Origin: Rhizobium sullae
GTDB taxonomy: Bacteria; Pseudomonadota; Alphaproteobacteria; Rhizobiales; Rhizobiaceae
Reading direction: 5' to 3'
Length of the DNA stretch: 64,000 nt
Assembly (NCBI RefSeq): GCF_025200715.1
Contig: NZ_CP104144.1
Coordinates: 372,001-436,000 of the forward strand
Positions 52,331 through 61,925 of this stretch are shown piece after piece. How positions within the stretch are numbered: the stretch's first letter is position 1; every line of letters begins with the position of its first letter. The position numbers were made by a program, and so were the translations under genes. The notes beneath the pieces were generated by a model. That model worked only from the letters and a program-made list of their open reading frames with translations, did not search any database and was not told the origin of the DNA.

Positions 52331-55300
52331 TCAAGTCTTGGTTACGCGCCAGCTTTTGACCTCAAAGGGCCGCAAACCGGTATTCGGGACCTTGTCCATC
52401 GGTTCTTCCAGGATACTGACAACGCCGTTGTTCTGCCAACGCTCCGGAAGACATAACTCAAAATTACCGCGGCGTCCCGCCGGTTCGTACACGCGCACGA
52501 TGAGGCCGTCACCGTCCTCCGAAGATTTGACGGCGGACAGCGCAGCATCAATGCCAGCCGTTGCGAGCGGCTGCCACCTGCCCGTTGCGCGATCGGCAAC
52601 CGGGATCGTCAATAGAGGCTGGTTTAGGTCCTCGGCTTCCTCCCTGACGCCGCCCTCGTACCACGCGCCTTCGTGCGGCATCAGCGAATAGGTAAAGGTC
52701 TGGATGCCTTCGTCGGCGAGGGGATCTGGATAGATCGGCGCGCGCAGAAGGGAGAGGCCCAGGACGTTGCCGCGCACGCTGTGGCCGTACTTTGCGTCAT
52801 TGAGGATGGCAACGCCGAAGCCGGGCTCCGAAAGATCGGCAAAGCGGTGGGCAGGCGCCTCGAACATCGCCGCATCCCAGGAAGTGTTCGAATGCGTCGG
52901 ACGTTCCACGACCCCGTAGGCGCATTCGCAGGTTGCCTTCGCGTGACGCACGGCAACGCCCGTCAGGGTGCGAAGGAAGACACGCCGGTCATGCCAGTCA
53001 AGTTCTGTCTGTATGTCCAGCCGCAGCGCGTTGGCACCAAGCGACAGAAGCTGCGTAATGCGCGAGTGGCGCCAGGTTCGAACGATCTTGATCGCCGCGC
53101 GATGCGGGCCGTTCTCGATCAGTTCAAGGCTGTCGAGTGCAGTGATCTCTTCGCCGCGAGCGGCGTAATCTTCCTCGACATCCCAGGCGTCCCAATTGCG
53201 CGGCTTATCGGCTGGATAGACGAAAAGGCGGTTGCCGCACCCCTCGAGCGCCTCACGCCCTGTCGGCTTATGCAGAATGCTGGCGATCGAGCCATCGTTG
53301 GCAAGTGTCACTTTCAGGACAGCATTTTCCAGATGGTCGCGCCCGGCCGAAAGGCCGGTCTTCGGCTGGAGTGCTCCGGTATCCACAACGGCAATGCCAA
53401 GGGGCGCAATCTGTCCCTCAGCTGAGACTGTGCTTCCATCCGATAGCGTCAAGCGGATTGGACGTTCAGACAGTGACGGATTGACGACCAGAACATTGTT
53501 GCCTTCTCCAATCGGCAACTGCGCAGCTATTGCTTTCATCGCCGCTACTTGGGCGAAGTGCGCCTCTGCCGCGACTGCCTCGAGTTCGTTGGTAGCATCG
53601 GTATAGACCTCGGCGATCGACGACCCGGGGAGGATGTCATGAAACTCGTTCTTTAAGACGACACGCCATGCCGGCTCCATTGATGCCGGCCGCTCGCCTC
53701 CCAGAAGATAGGCAAGGCTGGCCAGCGTCTCGGCGGTAATCAAACTGCGCTCTGCTCTGCGGTGAAGCCGCTTGACGGTGCTCTGACTTGTAAGGGTTGC
53801 GCGGTGCAGTTCGAGGTAGATCTCACCTTGCCAGACGGTCAAGTCTTTCTTGGCTGCCGTGTCGTGCGCATCCTCGAAGAAGTCGTGCACCCTTGTCCAC
53901 CGTGCATGCGGCAAAGCCGGGAAGAAGCGCAGTTGCTCTTCCCGCATAATCATTTCCGGCGTCACGCCGCCGCCGCCATCGCCGTAGCCCACGGCAAGCA
54001 GGGTGGCCTTGTGCTTGTCCTTCTGGCGGAAGTTCTTCCAGGTCGGCACGAAGCAGTCCGGGCGCACGAAGCCATTGTAACCCTGCATCGGATTGTCGAA
54101 TGTGTGGGCGAGAACCCGGCTCCCATCAAGGCCTTCCCACCAGAAGAGATCGGCCGGGAACTGATTGGTTTCCGACCAGTTGACCTTGATCGTGAAGAAG
54201 CTGTTCATGCCGCCCTGACGAAGAAGCTGGGGCAGGGCGCCGGAAAAACCAAAGCAATCTGGCAGCCAGCAGACGGTATGGCGAGTCCCGAAGGTCCGTT
54301 CGAAATAACGCTGGCCGTAAAGGATTTGCCGGCTGAGGCTCTCGCCGGTCGGCATGTTGGTGTCGGGTTCGACCCACATGCCGCCAAGCGTTTCCCATTG
54401 GCCTGCCTTCGCACGCTCGATGATGCGCTCCAGCAAATCCGGATCGTCTTCGGCGATCTGCGCGTAGTAATGGGCCGTGGACTGGTTGAAGCGGAAATCG
54501 GAGGACTGCTCCATGAGCGACAACGCCGTATGGAAAGTACGGCGCATCTTCCGCCGGGTTTCGCTGTAAGGCCAAAGCCATGCAAGATCGATATGCGCAT
54601 GGCCGGTCAGGGCGATCTCGCCTTGCGGCGGAAAACGCTGGCGCAGCTGCTTGAGCTGTCCAACAAGTGTGTCGTAGGCTTGGAGCACGCTGGCGCGCTG
54701 GCCTTGATTGAGACCCTCGGGCGTGGCCTCGAGTGGCGGCAGCTGCCAAATCTTCTGTTGCACCGGCGAAGGCGCCGTCCGTGCTACATAGGCGGCCGTG
54801 GCCGACGGCCAGTCAAGGCCGCGCATGGCGTGTTCGGCAATATCCAGGAGATGCGGAACGGCCTCGTGGCCGTCGAGGATATCGGCCGCCTCGGTGATCT
54901 GGCGCAAAAGCACCCAGAGCCGGTCGACGGCCGTGTCCAGCCAGATTACTGCCGCATGTTCTAGCCTCGGGTGCCGCACGGGCTCGCCGAAGGGCAGGCG
55001 GGCGACGGTTTCGGAAGCGATCCGGATGCTGCGCGAAGGGACAAGGAATTCCCGATGATAGGGATCAAGGCCAAGTCGCGTTTCATTCCCGGTCTCGTCG
55101 GTGAGCGTGATCAGGCCTTCGCCGCCAAGGTCGAGCACGAGCCGAGCATCGTCAAGGGGCCAATGGCCGGGCAAGGTGGTTGCGCCGGAAAAATGCACGG
55201 GACCATCTTTGCGCGGCCACGCATCGCCGATTGCGATGGGCTCCCCTTCAAGCGTCCAGCCATCTATCTGCATTATTTGGCGCGAACGCCAGTATTCCAG

Positions 55301-55354
55301 CTCTGCGATGCGGACGCGAATGCGGTCGAGGCGTTGGATAAGAGTAAGCGTCAT
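52331..55354 (-). CDS. GH38 alpha-mannosidase
   Basis: 1007 residues, full length. The GH38 catalytic domain starts near residue 245: TGHAHIDLAWLWPYSETRRK (zinc ligands His252 and Asp256), GGMWVEPDTNMPTGESLSRQ, then VCWLPDCFGFSGALPQLLRQ with the nucleophile Asp366. The middle helical domain and C-terminal beta-sandwich (residues about 640-1000) follow. The N-terminal 240 residues have the beta-rich domain of bacterial cytoplasmic mannosidases. No signal peptide, so it acts inside the cell on imported alpha-mannosides. It is 28 bases downstream of the MalG-like permease gene, on the same strand. Confidence 0.94.
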   Translation of the reverse strand: MTLTLIQRLDRIRVRIAELEYWRSRQIMQIDGWTLEGEPIAIGDAWPRKDGPVHFSGATTLPGHWPLDDARLVLDLGGEGLITLTDETGNETRLGLDPYHREFLVPSRSIRIASETVARLPFGEPVRHPRLEHAAVIWLDTAVDRLWVLLRQITEAADILDGHEAVPHLLDIAEHAMRGLDWPSATAAYVARTAPSPVQQKIWQLPPLEATPEGLNQGQRASVLQAYDTLVGQLKQLRQRFPPQGEIALTGHAHIDLAWLWPYSETRRKMRRTFHTALSLMEQSSDFRFNQSTAHYYAQIAEDDPDLLERIIERAKAGQWETLGGMWVEPDTNMPTGESLSRQILYGQRYFERTFGTRHTVCWLPDCFGFSGALPQLLRQGGMNSFFTIKVNWSETNQFPADLFWWEGLDGSRVLAHTFDNPMQGYNGFVRPDCFVPTWKNFRQKDKHKATLLAVGYGDGGGGVTPEMIMREEQLRFFPALPHARWTRVHDFFEDAHDTAAKKDLTVWQGEIYLELHRATLTSQSTVKRLHRRAERSLITAETLASLAYLLGGERPASMEPAWRVVLKNEFHDILPGSSIAEVYTDATNELEAVAAEAHFAQVAAMKAIAAQLPIGEGNNVLVVNPSLSERPIRLTLSDGSTVSAEGQIAPLGIAVVDTGALQPKTGLSAGRDHLENAVLKVTLANDGSIASILHKPTGREALEGCGNRLFVYPADKPRNWDAWDVEEDYAARGEEITALDSLELIENGPHRAAIKIVRTWRHSRITQLLSLGANALRLDIQTELDWHDRRVFLRTLTGVAVRHAKATCECAYGVVERPTHSNTSWDAAMFEAPAHRFADLSEPGFGVAILNDAKYGHSVRGNVLGLSLLRAPIYPDPLADEGIQTFTYSLMPHEGAWYEGGVREEAEDLNQPLLTIPVADRATGRWQPLATAGIDAALSAVKSSEDGDGLIVRVYEPAGRRGNFELCLPERWQNNGVVSILEEPMDKVPNTGLRPFEVKSWRVTKT

Positions 55355-55382
55355 GATGATATCCTGAGATGTGAATGCAATA

Positions 55383-56225
55383 TCAGCCCTTGACGGCGCC
55401 CTCCGTCATGGCGCCGAGGATGAGCCGCTGGAGGGTGAGAAAGGCAATAATGGCTGGGACGACCGATACAAGACAGGCGGCCGCCAGCAACTGGAGGGAG
55501 GAGTCGTTTTGCGTTCCGGCGTATTGAAATATCCCAACGCCGATCGGCGTGAGGGATTCCTTGCTGATGAGGAGAAATGGGACGAGAAACTGCGACCACC
55601 CGGCGATGACCGAGATGATGAAGGCTGAGGCGATGCCTGGCGCCGACAACGGAAGTATGATCCGCCAAAAGACGGCGAAATGACTGCAGCCGTCAATAAG
55701 TGCGGCCTCGTCAAGGCTTTTCGGAATGCCGTCGATTGAGCCCTTCAATATCCACGTCACCATTGGTACCGCGAGTGCAATATAGACCATCGTTGCGCCG
55801 AAATGGCTGTCGGTCAGGTGAAGCGCTGCCATGTAGCGGTAAAGTGGCACCATGATAACAAGTGGTGAAATCATCTGAAAGGCAAGCAGGACCATCATCC
55901 AAGGTCCTTTGCCGCGAAATGGAAAACGGGAAAAGGCATAGGCGGCCGGCAGCGCCACGATCAGGCAGCCGATTGCGCTGCACGAGGATAGGACGAGCGC
56001 ATTCCAGAGATACCCCGCGAACTTGTCGGAGGATAAGATGGCGGCGAAATTTTCCAAAGTCGGCGCCTTCGGGATAAAGCGGCTCACGCCCAAAAAGATC
56101 TCCCTGCGCGTTCTCAGCGCGAGCGACAGCAGCCAAAGCAAGGGCCAGGCGAAGAAAAGAAACGTCATGGCGAGAAACAGATAGCTCAGAGCATCGCCAA
56201 CGCGATCTTGTCTGGAAGCCCTCAC
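55383..56225 (-). CDS. Carbohydrate ABC importer permease, MalG class
   Basis: 280 residues with a GTG start that overlaps the preceding permease stop (GTGA). N-terminal helix (LSYLFLAMTFLFFAWPLLWL), the extracytoplasmic P2 loop, and the MalG EAA motif PKSLDEAALIDGCSHFAVFW followed by RIILPLSAPGIASAFI are present. Six membrane segments are expected. It pairs with the MalF-class gene to import a mannoside-type sugar, judging by the GH38 gene next to it. Confidence 0.93.
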   Translation of the reverse strand: MRASRQDRVGDALSYLFLAMTFLFFAWPLLWLLSLALRTRREIFLGVSRFIPKAPTLENFAAILSSDKFAGYLWNALVLSSCSAIGCLIVALPAAYAFSRFPFRGKGPWMMVLLAFQMISPLVIMVPLYRYMAALHLTDSHFGATMVYIALAVPMVTWILKGSIDGIPKSLDEAALIDGCSHFAVFWRIILPLSAPGIASAFIISVIAGWSQFLVPFLLISKESLTPIGVGIFQYAGTQNDSSLQLLAAACLVSVVPAIIAFLTLQRLILGAMTEGAVKG

Positions 56226-57154
56226 GACGGTTCTCCTTTTGGCAAAAAACGAGCATATACGAGCGCAAGGCCAAGGCTGATAGCGAGCATTAGGATCGAC
56301 AGGACGGCGCCGGCCGCAAGGTCGTAATTACGGAACACGACGTTGAAGGTGTATAGCGAGAGAACCTCGGTCGCGCGGCCAGGGCCGCCGCCGGTCAGAG
56401 AAATGATGGCGTCAAACGTGTTCAACGTCTGGATTGTGATGAGGATCATGTTCACCAGGATCGCGGTCCGCAGCTGGGGTAGAGTGATATAGATCAGCCG
56501 CTGCCATGGATTTGCGCCGTCAACGTCCGCCGCCTCGTAAAGAACAGGATCGATGGCCTTGCTTGCCGCATACATCACGACCATCGAGAACGCCGTGCCG
56601 CGCCAGACATTGGAAATGACGACCGACCACATGACCATGTGCGGATCGGACAGCCATTGGACAGCCGGCACGCCGATCACGCGCAAAAGGCTGTTCAACC
56701 CGCCAAATGGCGCTTCGTTGAAGAGCATTTTCCAGATGATGCCGCCGGCAATACCTGGAACAACCCAGGCGACAAGGGCTGTGGTTCGCACGATCGTCGT
56801 GCCGAAGAGCCGGCGCTTCTCGCCGTGCAAAACAATCAAGGCAATGAAAAGCCCGAAAAATTGCTGCGCAACAACGCTCGACGCGGTGAATACGAATGTC
56901 ACCCACAGGATTTGTAAAAGCTCGGGCTTCGACAATGTGCTGACGATCGTCTGCAGCGTATACTCCTCGTCCCTGCCAAGCAGCGAAACGTTGGTGAATG
57001 CGAAGCGAAAGACGTCCAGCAAGGGGTAAAGATAAAAGACGCCAAGGACAAGAATGAGCGGCATAAGCCAAGGCAGCGGGAAGGGACTATGCCGTCCGGC
57101 GGTTCTCCTGCCGAGTCTTCGGGGGCTCTTGGCGGCAATGCTTGCATCCATCAT
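56222..57154 (-). CDS. Carbohydrate ABC importer permease, MalF class
   Basis: 310 residues from ATG 57154. N-terminal basic leader (RRLGRRTAGRHSPFPLPWLM) then membrane helix LILVLGVFYLYPLLDVFRFA. The EAA loop reads DPVLYEAADVDGANPWQRLI followed by YITLPQLRTAILVNMIL. It ends with a four-base overlap with the MalG-class gene. No ATPase gene is encoded in this operon within the window, so a shared MsmK/UgpC-type ATPase encoded elsewhere is expected. Confidence 0.93.
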   Translation of the reverse strand: MMDASIAAKSPRRLGRRTAGRHSPFPLPWLMPLILVLGVFYLYPLLDVFRFAFTNVSLLGRDEEYTLQTIVSTLSKPELLQILWVTFVFTASSVVAQQFFGLFIALIVLHGEKRRLFGTTIVRTTALVAWVVPGIAGGIIWKMLFNEAPFGGLNSLLRVIGVPAVQWLSDPHMVMWSVVISNVWRGTAFSMVVMYAASKAIDPVLYEAADVDGANPWQRLIYITLPQLRTAILVNMILITIQTLNTFDAIISLTGGGPGRATEVLSLYTFNVVFRNYDLAAGAVLSILMLAISLGLALVYARFLPKGEPS

Positions 57155-57243
57155 AGGTCCGGTCCGGCCATTTCATCGCTGGGCAGCGTTTGCACAGGTT
57201 GACTGGCGGTGAGGGTCTCGGTCCACGCCGCCAAGTCCTTATT

Positions 57244-58545
57244 TTAGCTGCGTTTGAAGGCGCTCAGCGAAGCGCTGAAGGCCTCGTCCACGGCGGCCTC
57301 GGTCGGCTGGGTACCCGTCAGCACCTTGCCCATCATGATCTGAATCTGATTGGAGATTTCAGGATAGACAGGCGCGCCGGGCCGGGCTTGTCCGTCCTTG
57401 AGTGCTGCCGCAAAGGTCTTGTTGGCCTCTGACGAGAACACCTCGTACTTGTCATAGAGATCGGCGCGGGTCGGAAGCTGTTCCTGCAACGCGTTGGCCG
57501 GCCCCATATAGATATCGCGGGCAAGTTCAGCGCAGAGCTTCACCTTTTCAGTGTCCTTGCTGAAAGCCGCCACCGTCCAGCCGCCTGTACCTGTTGATCG
57601 CTGGTCCGCTGCCGGGCCAGGAAGCGGGGAGAAAACCCATTTGGCGAATTCATCTGGGTCAAGCGCTGTCCTGAGCTGTGCATATTGCCAGTTGCCACCG
57701 ACGAAAAGCGCAGTCGTCCCGGCCGCAGCCGCTGCATTGAAATCGTCGTAATCGCCAATGGTCGCTACACGTTTGGGAGCGGCTCCGGACTCAACGAGAT
57801 CGCGATAATAGTTGACGGCCTTGATGAATTTGTCGCGATTTTCACCCTCGCCGAAAATCGGCTTGCCATCGTCATCGACCAATTTGCCACCCTGTGCCCA
57901 GAAATTGGCGAGCCAGTCGAACGTTGTTCCTTCATAGCGGCCGCCGTTGAACAGAACGCCTTCCATTCCCTCCTCGACTGAGGAGAGCGCCGCCTTCTTC
58001 AAATCGTCCCAGGTCTGCGGCGCATCAGGAACAATCTCCTTGTTCCGGTAAAGAACACGAAGATCCGTCGACCACCACCATGCGTAGATGTTGCCGTCCG
58101 AGCCGGTTATGCCCTCGCGGATAAAGGGGAAGAGCTGGTCAATTTCCTCTTTGGTGAAGTAAGGCGAGAAGGATTGCAGGACGCCGGCTTTCTTGAAGAG
58201 CGGGAGGACGAATGAGTCGACGGCCGCACAATCCGGGGCCGATCCCGATTTGGCCTGCTCGAGCATGCGCGCCTGTTCCTGACCGATATCCCCCGACATC
58301 ATCTGCAACTCGATCTGCCAGTCGGAATGCTTGGCGATGAAGTCATTGAACAGCTTGCTGTAGCCTTGAGCGTAGGCCGGCTCGTTGTTGCGCGGGCCAT
58401 CCGTGGTCATCCGGAAAACCAGCTTGTTGGGCGCGTCGGGCTTGCCGACGACGTCGCCCGTGATGGCCTCTTGTGCCGGGCTGCCATGCGGTGCGGCTAA
58501 AACGGTGGTTGCCGCCAGTGCAAGAATGAGTGCTGTATTCCTCAC
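57244..58545 (-). CDS. Carbohydrate ABC importer substrate-binding protein (family 1)
   Basis: 433 residues from GTG 58545, nine bases after GGAGGAG. Signal peptide RNTALILALAATTVLAAPHG, followed by the extracellular binding protein fold: VVGKPDAPNKLVFRMTTDGP, an MSGDIGQEQARMLEQAKSG-like block and WWWSTDLRVLYRNKEIVPDA with WDDLKKAALSSVEEGMEGVL. Trp and Asp-rich positions are typical of sugar-binding proteins. It is first in the operon with the two permeases and the GH38 mannosidase, so an alpha-mannoside or mannose-containing oligosaccharide is the likely ligand. Confidence 0.92.
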   Translation of the reverse strand: MRNTALILALAATTVLAAPHGSPAQEAITGDVVGKPDAPNKLVFRMTTDGPRNNEPAYAQGYSKLFNDFIAKHSDWQIELQMMSGDIGQEQARMLEQAKSGSAPDCAAVDSFVLPLFKKAGVLQSFSPYFTKEEIDQLFPFIREGITGSDGNIYAWWWSTDLRVLYRNKEIVPDAPQTWDDLKKAALSSVEEGMEGVLFNGGRYEGTTFDWLANFWAQGGKLVDDDGKPIFGEGENRDKFIKAVNYYRDLVESGAAPKRVATIGDYDDFNAAAAAGTTALFVGGNWQYAQLRTALDPDEFAKWVFSPLPGPAADQRSTGTGGWTVAAFSKDTEKVKLCAELARDIYMGPANALQEQLPTRADLYDKYEVFSSEANKTFAAALKDGQARPGAPVYPEISNQIQIMMGKVLTGTQPTEAAVDEAFSASLSAFKRS

Positions 58546-58881
58546 GAGTTCTCCTCCCAGGGTCAGGATCAAACTTGAGCCGCTGCCTCCAGCACAACGG
58601 GCTCGGGATCCGAAAAAATAGATTAAGTCACATTCGTTTGATGTCAAGGTTAGTCCCGGAGGACCGCGAGGTCCGCCAAGCCGTCCCCAGCTGCTATCAT
58701 CGGTTTCGTCCGAAAGAGAACCGGCGGTAGGGAGAGGGCGTCACAGAACCGACCCGGACTGGTCAGGTCGGTCGACCTCCAAGGACAGAGCTCTCAGGAC
58801 GAAAAAGATCGGCGCGATTTGACATCGCGCTGTCGAGCTTCAATGGGCATTTCGCTGCACGGCGGATCGTTCGGGCCGGAT
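58546..58881. other. Promoter region of the mannoside operon and flank
   Basis: 336 bases without a gene. The AT-rich part at about 58610-58660 lies just upstream of the minus-strand binding-protein gene and probably holds its promoter. Confidence 0.45.
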
Positions 58882-59250
58882 CTACAGGACAACAGCCGGT
58901 TTTTTCCGCGAAAGAAGCTGGTTTGCCGCCACCGGCAACATCAAGGCAAGCCCAATCAGGGATGAGATCGGCTCTTGTACGACAAGCAGGATGGCTGCGA
59001 CCACCAACAAAGCCCTCTCCCAAGAGGTCGCACTGTCCAGAAGAAATCCTGAAAGAGCCGAGCCAAGGCAGGTGATGCCGAGCACGCAGCCGACAAAGGC
59101 GATCAAGAAATTGCTCCGACGATACCCACCGTTGCCGCCGCGGCGCCGACGGCGAGTGCGTATTTGGCGCCGTCGCGCAGGCTTTCGAAAACCTCCCCGA
59201 CCAGTCGTTCCCGGTCGCGTTCCGAGCGTCGGCGCCGGGTTCCTTTGCAA
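58882..59250 (-). pseudogene. TRAP transporter large permease, C-terminal relic with frameshift
   Basis: One frame ends with SNFLIAFVGCVLGITCLGSA, LSGFLLDSATSWERALLVVA and AILLVVQEPISSLIGLALML, the usual final helices of fused DctQM-type TRAP permeases. The preceding piece, VFESLRDGAKYALAVGAAAA followed by TVGIVGAIS, is present but in another frame. The N-terminal three quarters are absent. It directly follows the AraC gene on the same strand. Confidence 0.6.
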
Positions 59251-59255
59251 GGTTT

Positions 59256-60131
59256 CTAGCGTCCCTTGCCGATGCTTGCATACATGCCGGTGGTTCGGAA
59301 CTCCGTGGGGGTGATGCCGTAAACGCGGCGGAAGACTTTGGAGAAATAGTTGGAATCTTCGAAGCCGCAGATGATCGAGACCTCCTTGACCGGCAGGAAA
59401 TCGGCCTTCGTCAAAAGCTTTGCCGCGCGCAGCAGCCTTTGCTGAAGCACATATTCGGCAGGCGGCATGCCTTCGCTTTCGGCGAAGCTGCGGGAAAAAT
59501 GCGCGCGGCTGAGACCGACGATGGCTGCAAGCTCGCTGACTGGCAACGGCTGGTCGAGATTGGCATGGATATGGTCAATCACCGGCTGCATGGCGCTGAG
59601 GTCTGCTGCAAAAGCCGGTGAGCCGAAGACATCGTCGTAAAGCGCCATGGCCGCTTCATAGGCGATTGCGGACGCCGCCCCGGGCGTCGTTGCGCCTTTG
59701 ACAAGGCGAAGACTGCAGTCGGCGAGATGATCGATGGTCGATGGCTGGAGCCTTAAAACCGGACCGGCAAGCCCGAGCACCATCTTGTGGATTCTCAGCG
59801 TCTCCTCGCCATGCATCGATATCCAGAAATACTCCCACCGGTCACCCTTTTCGAGCCAGTAGCGGTGATTGTGCGGAACGAGAACCAGCAGCGTATCGCC
59901 GCTTTGTAGCCTGTAGTTGCGGTTCTGATAGCGCAGATGGCCGGTGCCACTGATGGTATGCTGCAGAACGGTAAAGGGGGTCTGGCCGCGCCGCCTGCCA
60001 TCCCAATCATAGATCTCGTTTTCCCGCACCTCATAGCCAGCACTTGTCGGCATGGCGTGCAAGCGCTGGCGCCCGCGCGGCAGGGAAACCGTCCTCATGG
60101 ACTGCCCGTTGGCGATCAAATCCTGCAGCAC
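59256..60131 (-). CDS. agpT: AraC-family regulator of alpha-galactoside use (AgpT-like)
   Basis: 291 residues; GTG 60131 follows CGAGGGTAA, with ATG 60098 as an alternative. The N-terminal half is a cupin ligand domain (GTGHLRYQNRNYRLQSGDTL, VLVPHNHRYWLEKGDRWEYF). The C-terminal part holds two AraC HTH motifs: SELAAIVGLSRAHFSRSFAE and VKEVSIICGFEDSNYFSKVF-RRVYGITP. It is divergent from an alpha-galactosidase gene followed by an AgpA-like binding protein, the arrangement described for Sinorhizobium meliloti agpT-agaL1-agpA. It should activate that operon when melibiose or raffinose is present. Confidence 0.82.
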   Translation of the reverse strand: MLQDLIANGQSMRTVSLPRGRQRLHAMPTSAGYEVRENEIYDWDGRRRGQTPFTVLQHTISGTGHLRYQNRNYRLQSGDTLLVLVPHNHRYWLEKGDRWEYFWISMHGEETLRIHKMVLGLAGPVLRLQPSTIDHLADCSLRLVKGATTPGAASAIAYEAAMALYDDVFGSPAFAADLSAMQPVIDHIHANLDQPLPVSELAAIVGLSRAHFSRSFAESEGMPPAEYVLQQRLLRAAKLLTKADFLPVKEVSIICGFEDSNYFSKVFRRVYGITPTEFRTTGMYASIGKGR

Positions 60132-60268
60132 AAAATTACCCTCGAAAGCATAATCCTTCTCTGGCCACCTCCGCGAATATCCGCATAATCGCTTTTCATA
60201 AGAGGAAGAGATCGCGGTCGAGAGAACGGCCGGGAGGAAATATAGGCGCTATTTTGCTTTTTCGGGCT

Positions 60269-60285
60269 GCATGTGCCGGCATGTG
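60269..60285. promoter_or_regulatory. Candidate AraC-type half-sites (direct repeat)
   Basis: gcatgtg occurs at 60269-60275 and 60279-60285, a 10-bp period, between the divergent AraC and alpha-galactosidase genes. Direct repeats at one helical turn are the usual shape of AraC-type operators. This is a positional inference only. Confidence 0.4.
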
Positions 60286-60343
60286 GTCAATCCTCCCCTG
60301 TCCGTCCTTTTACCTAGCATCTGATCGGATTGAGGTGAAGATT

Positions 60344-61810
60344 ATGAGTTTCAAAATCGCTATCATCGGTGCGGGCAGCGTCGGCTTCACCAAGAAGCTG
60401 TTCACGGACATTCTGTGCGTTCCGGAATTCAAGGATGTCGAATTCGCGCTGACGGACCTCAGCGAACATAATCTTCAGATGATCAAAGCGATCCTCGACA
60501 AGATCGTCGAATCCAACAAGCTGCCGACTAGGGTCACGGCAACGACCGACCGCCGCAAAGCGCTCGAAGGCGCGCGCTATATCATCAGCTGCGTGCGTGT
60601 CGGTGGTCTCGAAGCCTATGCCGACGATATCCGCATTCCGCTGAAATACGGCATCGACCAATGCGTCGGCGATACGATCTGCGCCGGCGGCATTCTCTAT
60701 GGTCAGCGCAACATTCCGGTCATCTTGGATTTCTGCAAGGACATCCGTGAAGTCGCAGAACCGGGCGCGAAATTCTTGAACTACGCAAATCCGATGGCGA
60801 TGAATACTTGGGCTGCGATCGAATATGGCAAGGTCGATACGGTCGGCCTGTGCCATGGTGTGCAGCACGGGGCTGAACAGATCGCCGAGGTGCTCGGCGC
60901 CAAATCGCCGGCGGAACTCGACTATATCTGCTCGGGCATCAACCATCAGACATGGTTCATCGATCTGCGCCTCAACGGCTGCAAGATCGGCAAGGACGAA
61001 CTCGTCGCGGCCTTCGAAGCCCATCCGGTCTATTCGCAGCAGGAGAAGCTGCGCATCGATGTGCTGAAGCGCTTCGGCATCTATTCGACGGAAAGCAACG
61101 GGCACCTTTCCGAATACCTGCCGTGGTACCGCAAGCGTCCGGACGAAATCACCAAGTGGATCGACATGTCCGACTGGATCCATGGCGAGACCGGCGGCTA
61201 TCTCCGTCACTCGACGGAAACGCGCAACTGGTTCGAGACGGAATTCCCGCAGTTTCTTGAATCGGCCTCGAAGCCGATTGATCCGGACAAACGCTCCAAC
61301 GAACATGCTAGCCATATCCTTGAGGCGCTGGAGACCAACCGCGTCTACCGCGGCCACTTCAATGTCAAGAACAATGGCGTCATCACCAATTTGCCGGCTG
61401 ATGCGATCATCGAGTCGCCTGGCTTCGTCGATCGCTTCGGCATCAACATGGTCTCCGGCATCACGCTTCCGGAAGCCTGCGCCGCAACGTGCATCTCGTC
61501 GATCAATGTCCAGCGCATGTCCGTCCATGCGGCGATCAGCGGCGATATCGAGCTTTTGAAGCTTGCGGTGCTGCACGACCCGCTCGTCGGTGCCGTCTCG
61601 ACACCCGAAGAGGTTTGGCAGATGGTCGATGAAATGGTCGTGGCTCAAGCTCGCTGGCTGCCCCAATATGCCGACGCCGTTCCGGCTGCGCAGGAGCGTC
61701 TGTCGAAGTCCAGCGTAAAGACCCGCGATTGGGCGGGTGCTGCACGGCGCAACGTGCGCTCGATCGAGGAGCTGCGCGCCGAAAAGGCGGCCTTGAAACA
61801 GGCCATTTGA
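60344..61810 (+). CDS. melA: GH4 alpha-galactosidase (NAD+-dependent)
   Basis: 488 residues from ATG 60344 (GAGGTGAAG eight bases upstream); the open frame extends upstream without a start signal. NAD+ motif IAIIGAGSVGFTKKLFTDIL at residues 5-24. GH4 metal and substrate blocks: CVRVGGLEAYADDIRIPLKY, ICAGGILYGQRNIPVILDFC, LNYANPMAMNTWAAIEYGKV and GLCHGVQHG (metal Cys and His). It hydrolyses alpha-galactosides such as melibiose by a redox-assisted mechanism using NAD+ and a divalent metal. The AgpA-like binding protein gene follows after 115 bases. Confidence 0.93.
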   Translation: MSFKIAIIGAGSVGFTKKLFTDILCVPEFKDVEFALTDLSEHNLQMIKAILDKIVESNKLPTRVTATTDRRKALEGARYIISCVRVGGLEAYADDIRIPLKYGIDQCVGDTICAGGILYGQRNIPVILDFCKDIREVAEPGAKFLNYANPMAMNTWAAIEYGKVDTVGLCHGVQHGAEQIAEVLGAKSPAELDYICSGINHQTWFIDLRLNGCKIGKDELVAAFEAHPVYSQQEKLRIDVLKRFGIYSTESNGHLSEYLPWYRKRPDEITKWIDMSDWIHGETGGYLRHSTETRNWFETEFPQFLESASKPIDPDKRSNEHASHILEALETNRVYRGHFNVKNNGVITNLPADAIIESPGFVDRFGINMVSGITLPEACAATCISSINVQRMSVHAAISGDIELLKLAVLHDPLVGAVSTPEEVWQMVDEMVVAQARWLPQYADAVPAAQERLSKSSVKTRDWAGAARRNVRSIEELRAEKAALKQAI

Positions 61811-61925
61811 ATTTCGTGGAAGTCGGGTGGGTGGATTTCCGGGAGGGAAAGCTGCCGCGTCAGACCCGGTTTCATGCCGTTAGAGGAGAACCGGAGCGCC
61901 CAAGCGCTCCGAACAAGAGGGAGAG

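Noticed and set aside
52673..54964. Long plus-strand frames opposite the mannosidase
   Set aside because: They are antisense shadows; the minus strand has clear GH38 motifs along its full length.
60314..61666. 450-codon minus-strand frame opposite the alpha-galactosidase
   Set aside because: Histidine/Asp-rich shadow without motifs; the plus-strand protein is unambiguous.
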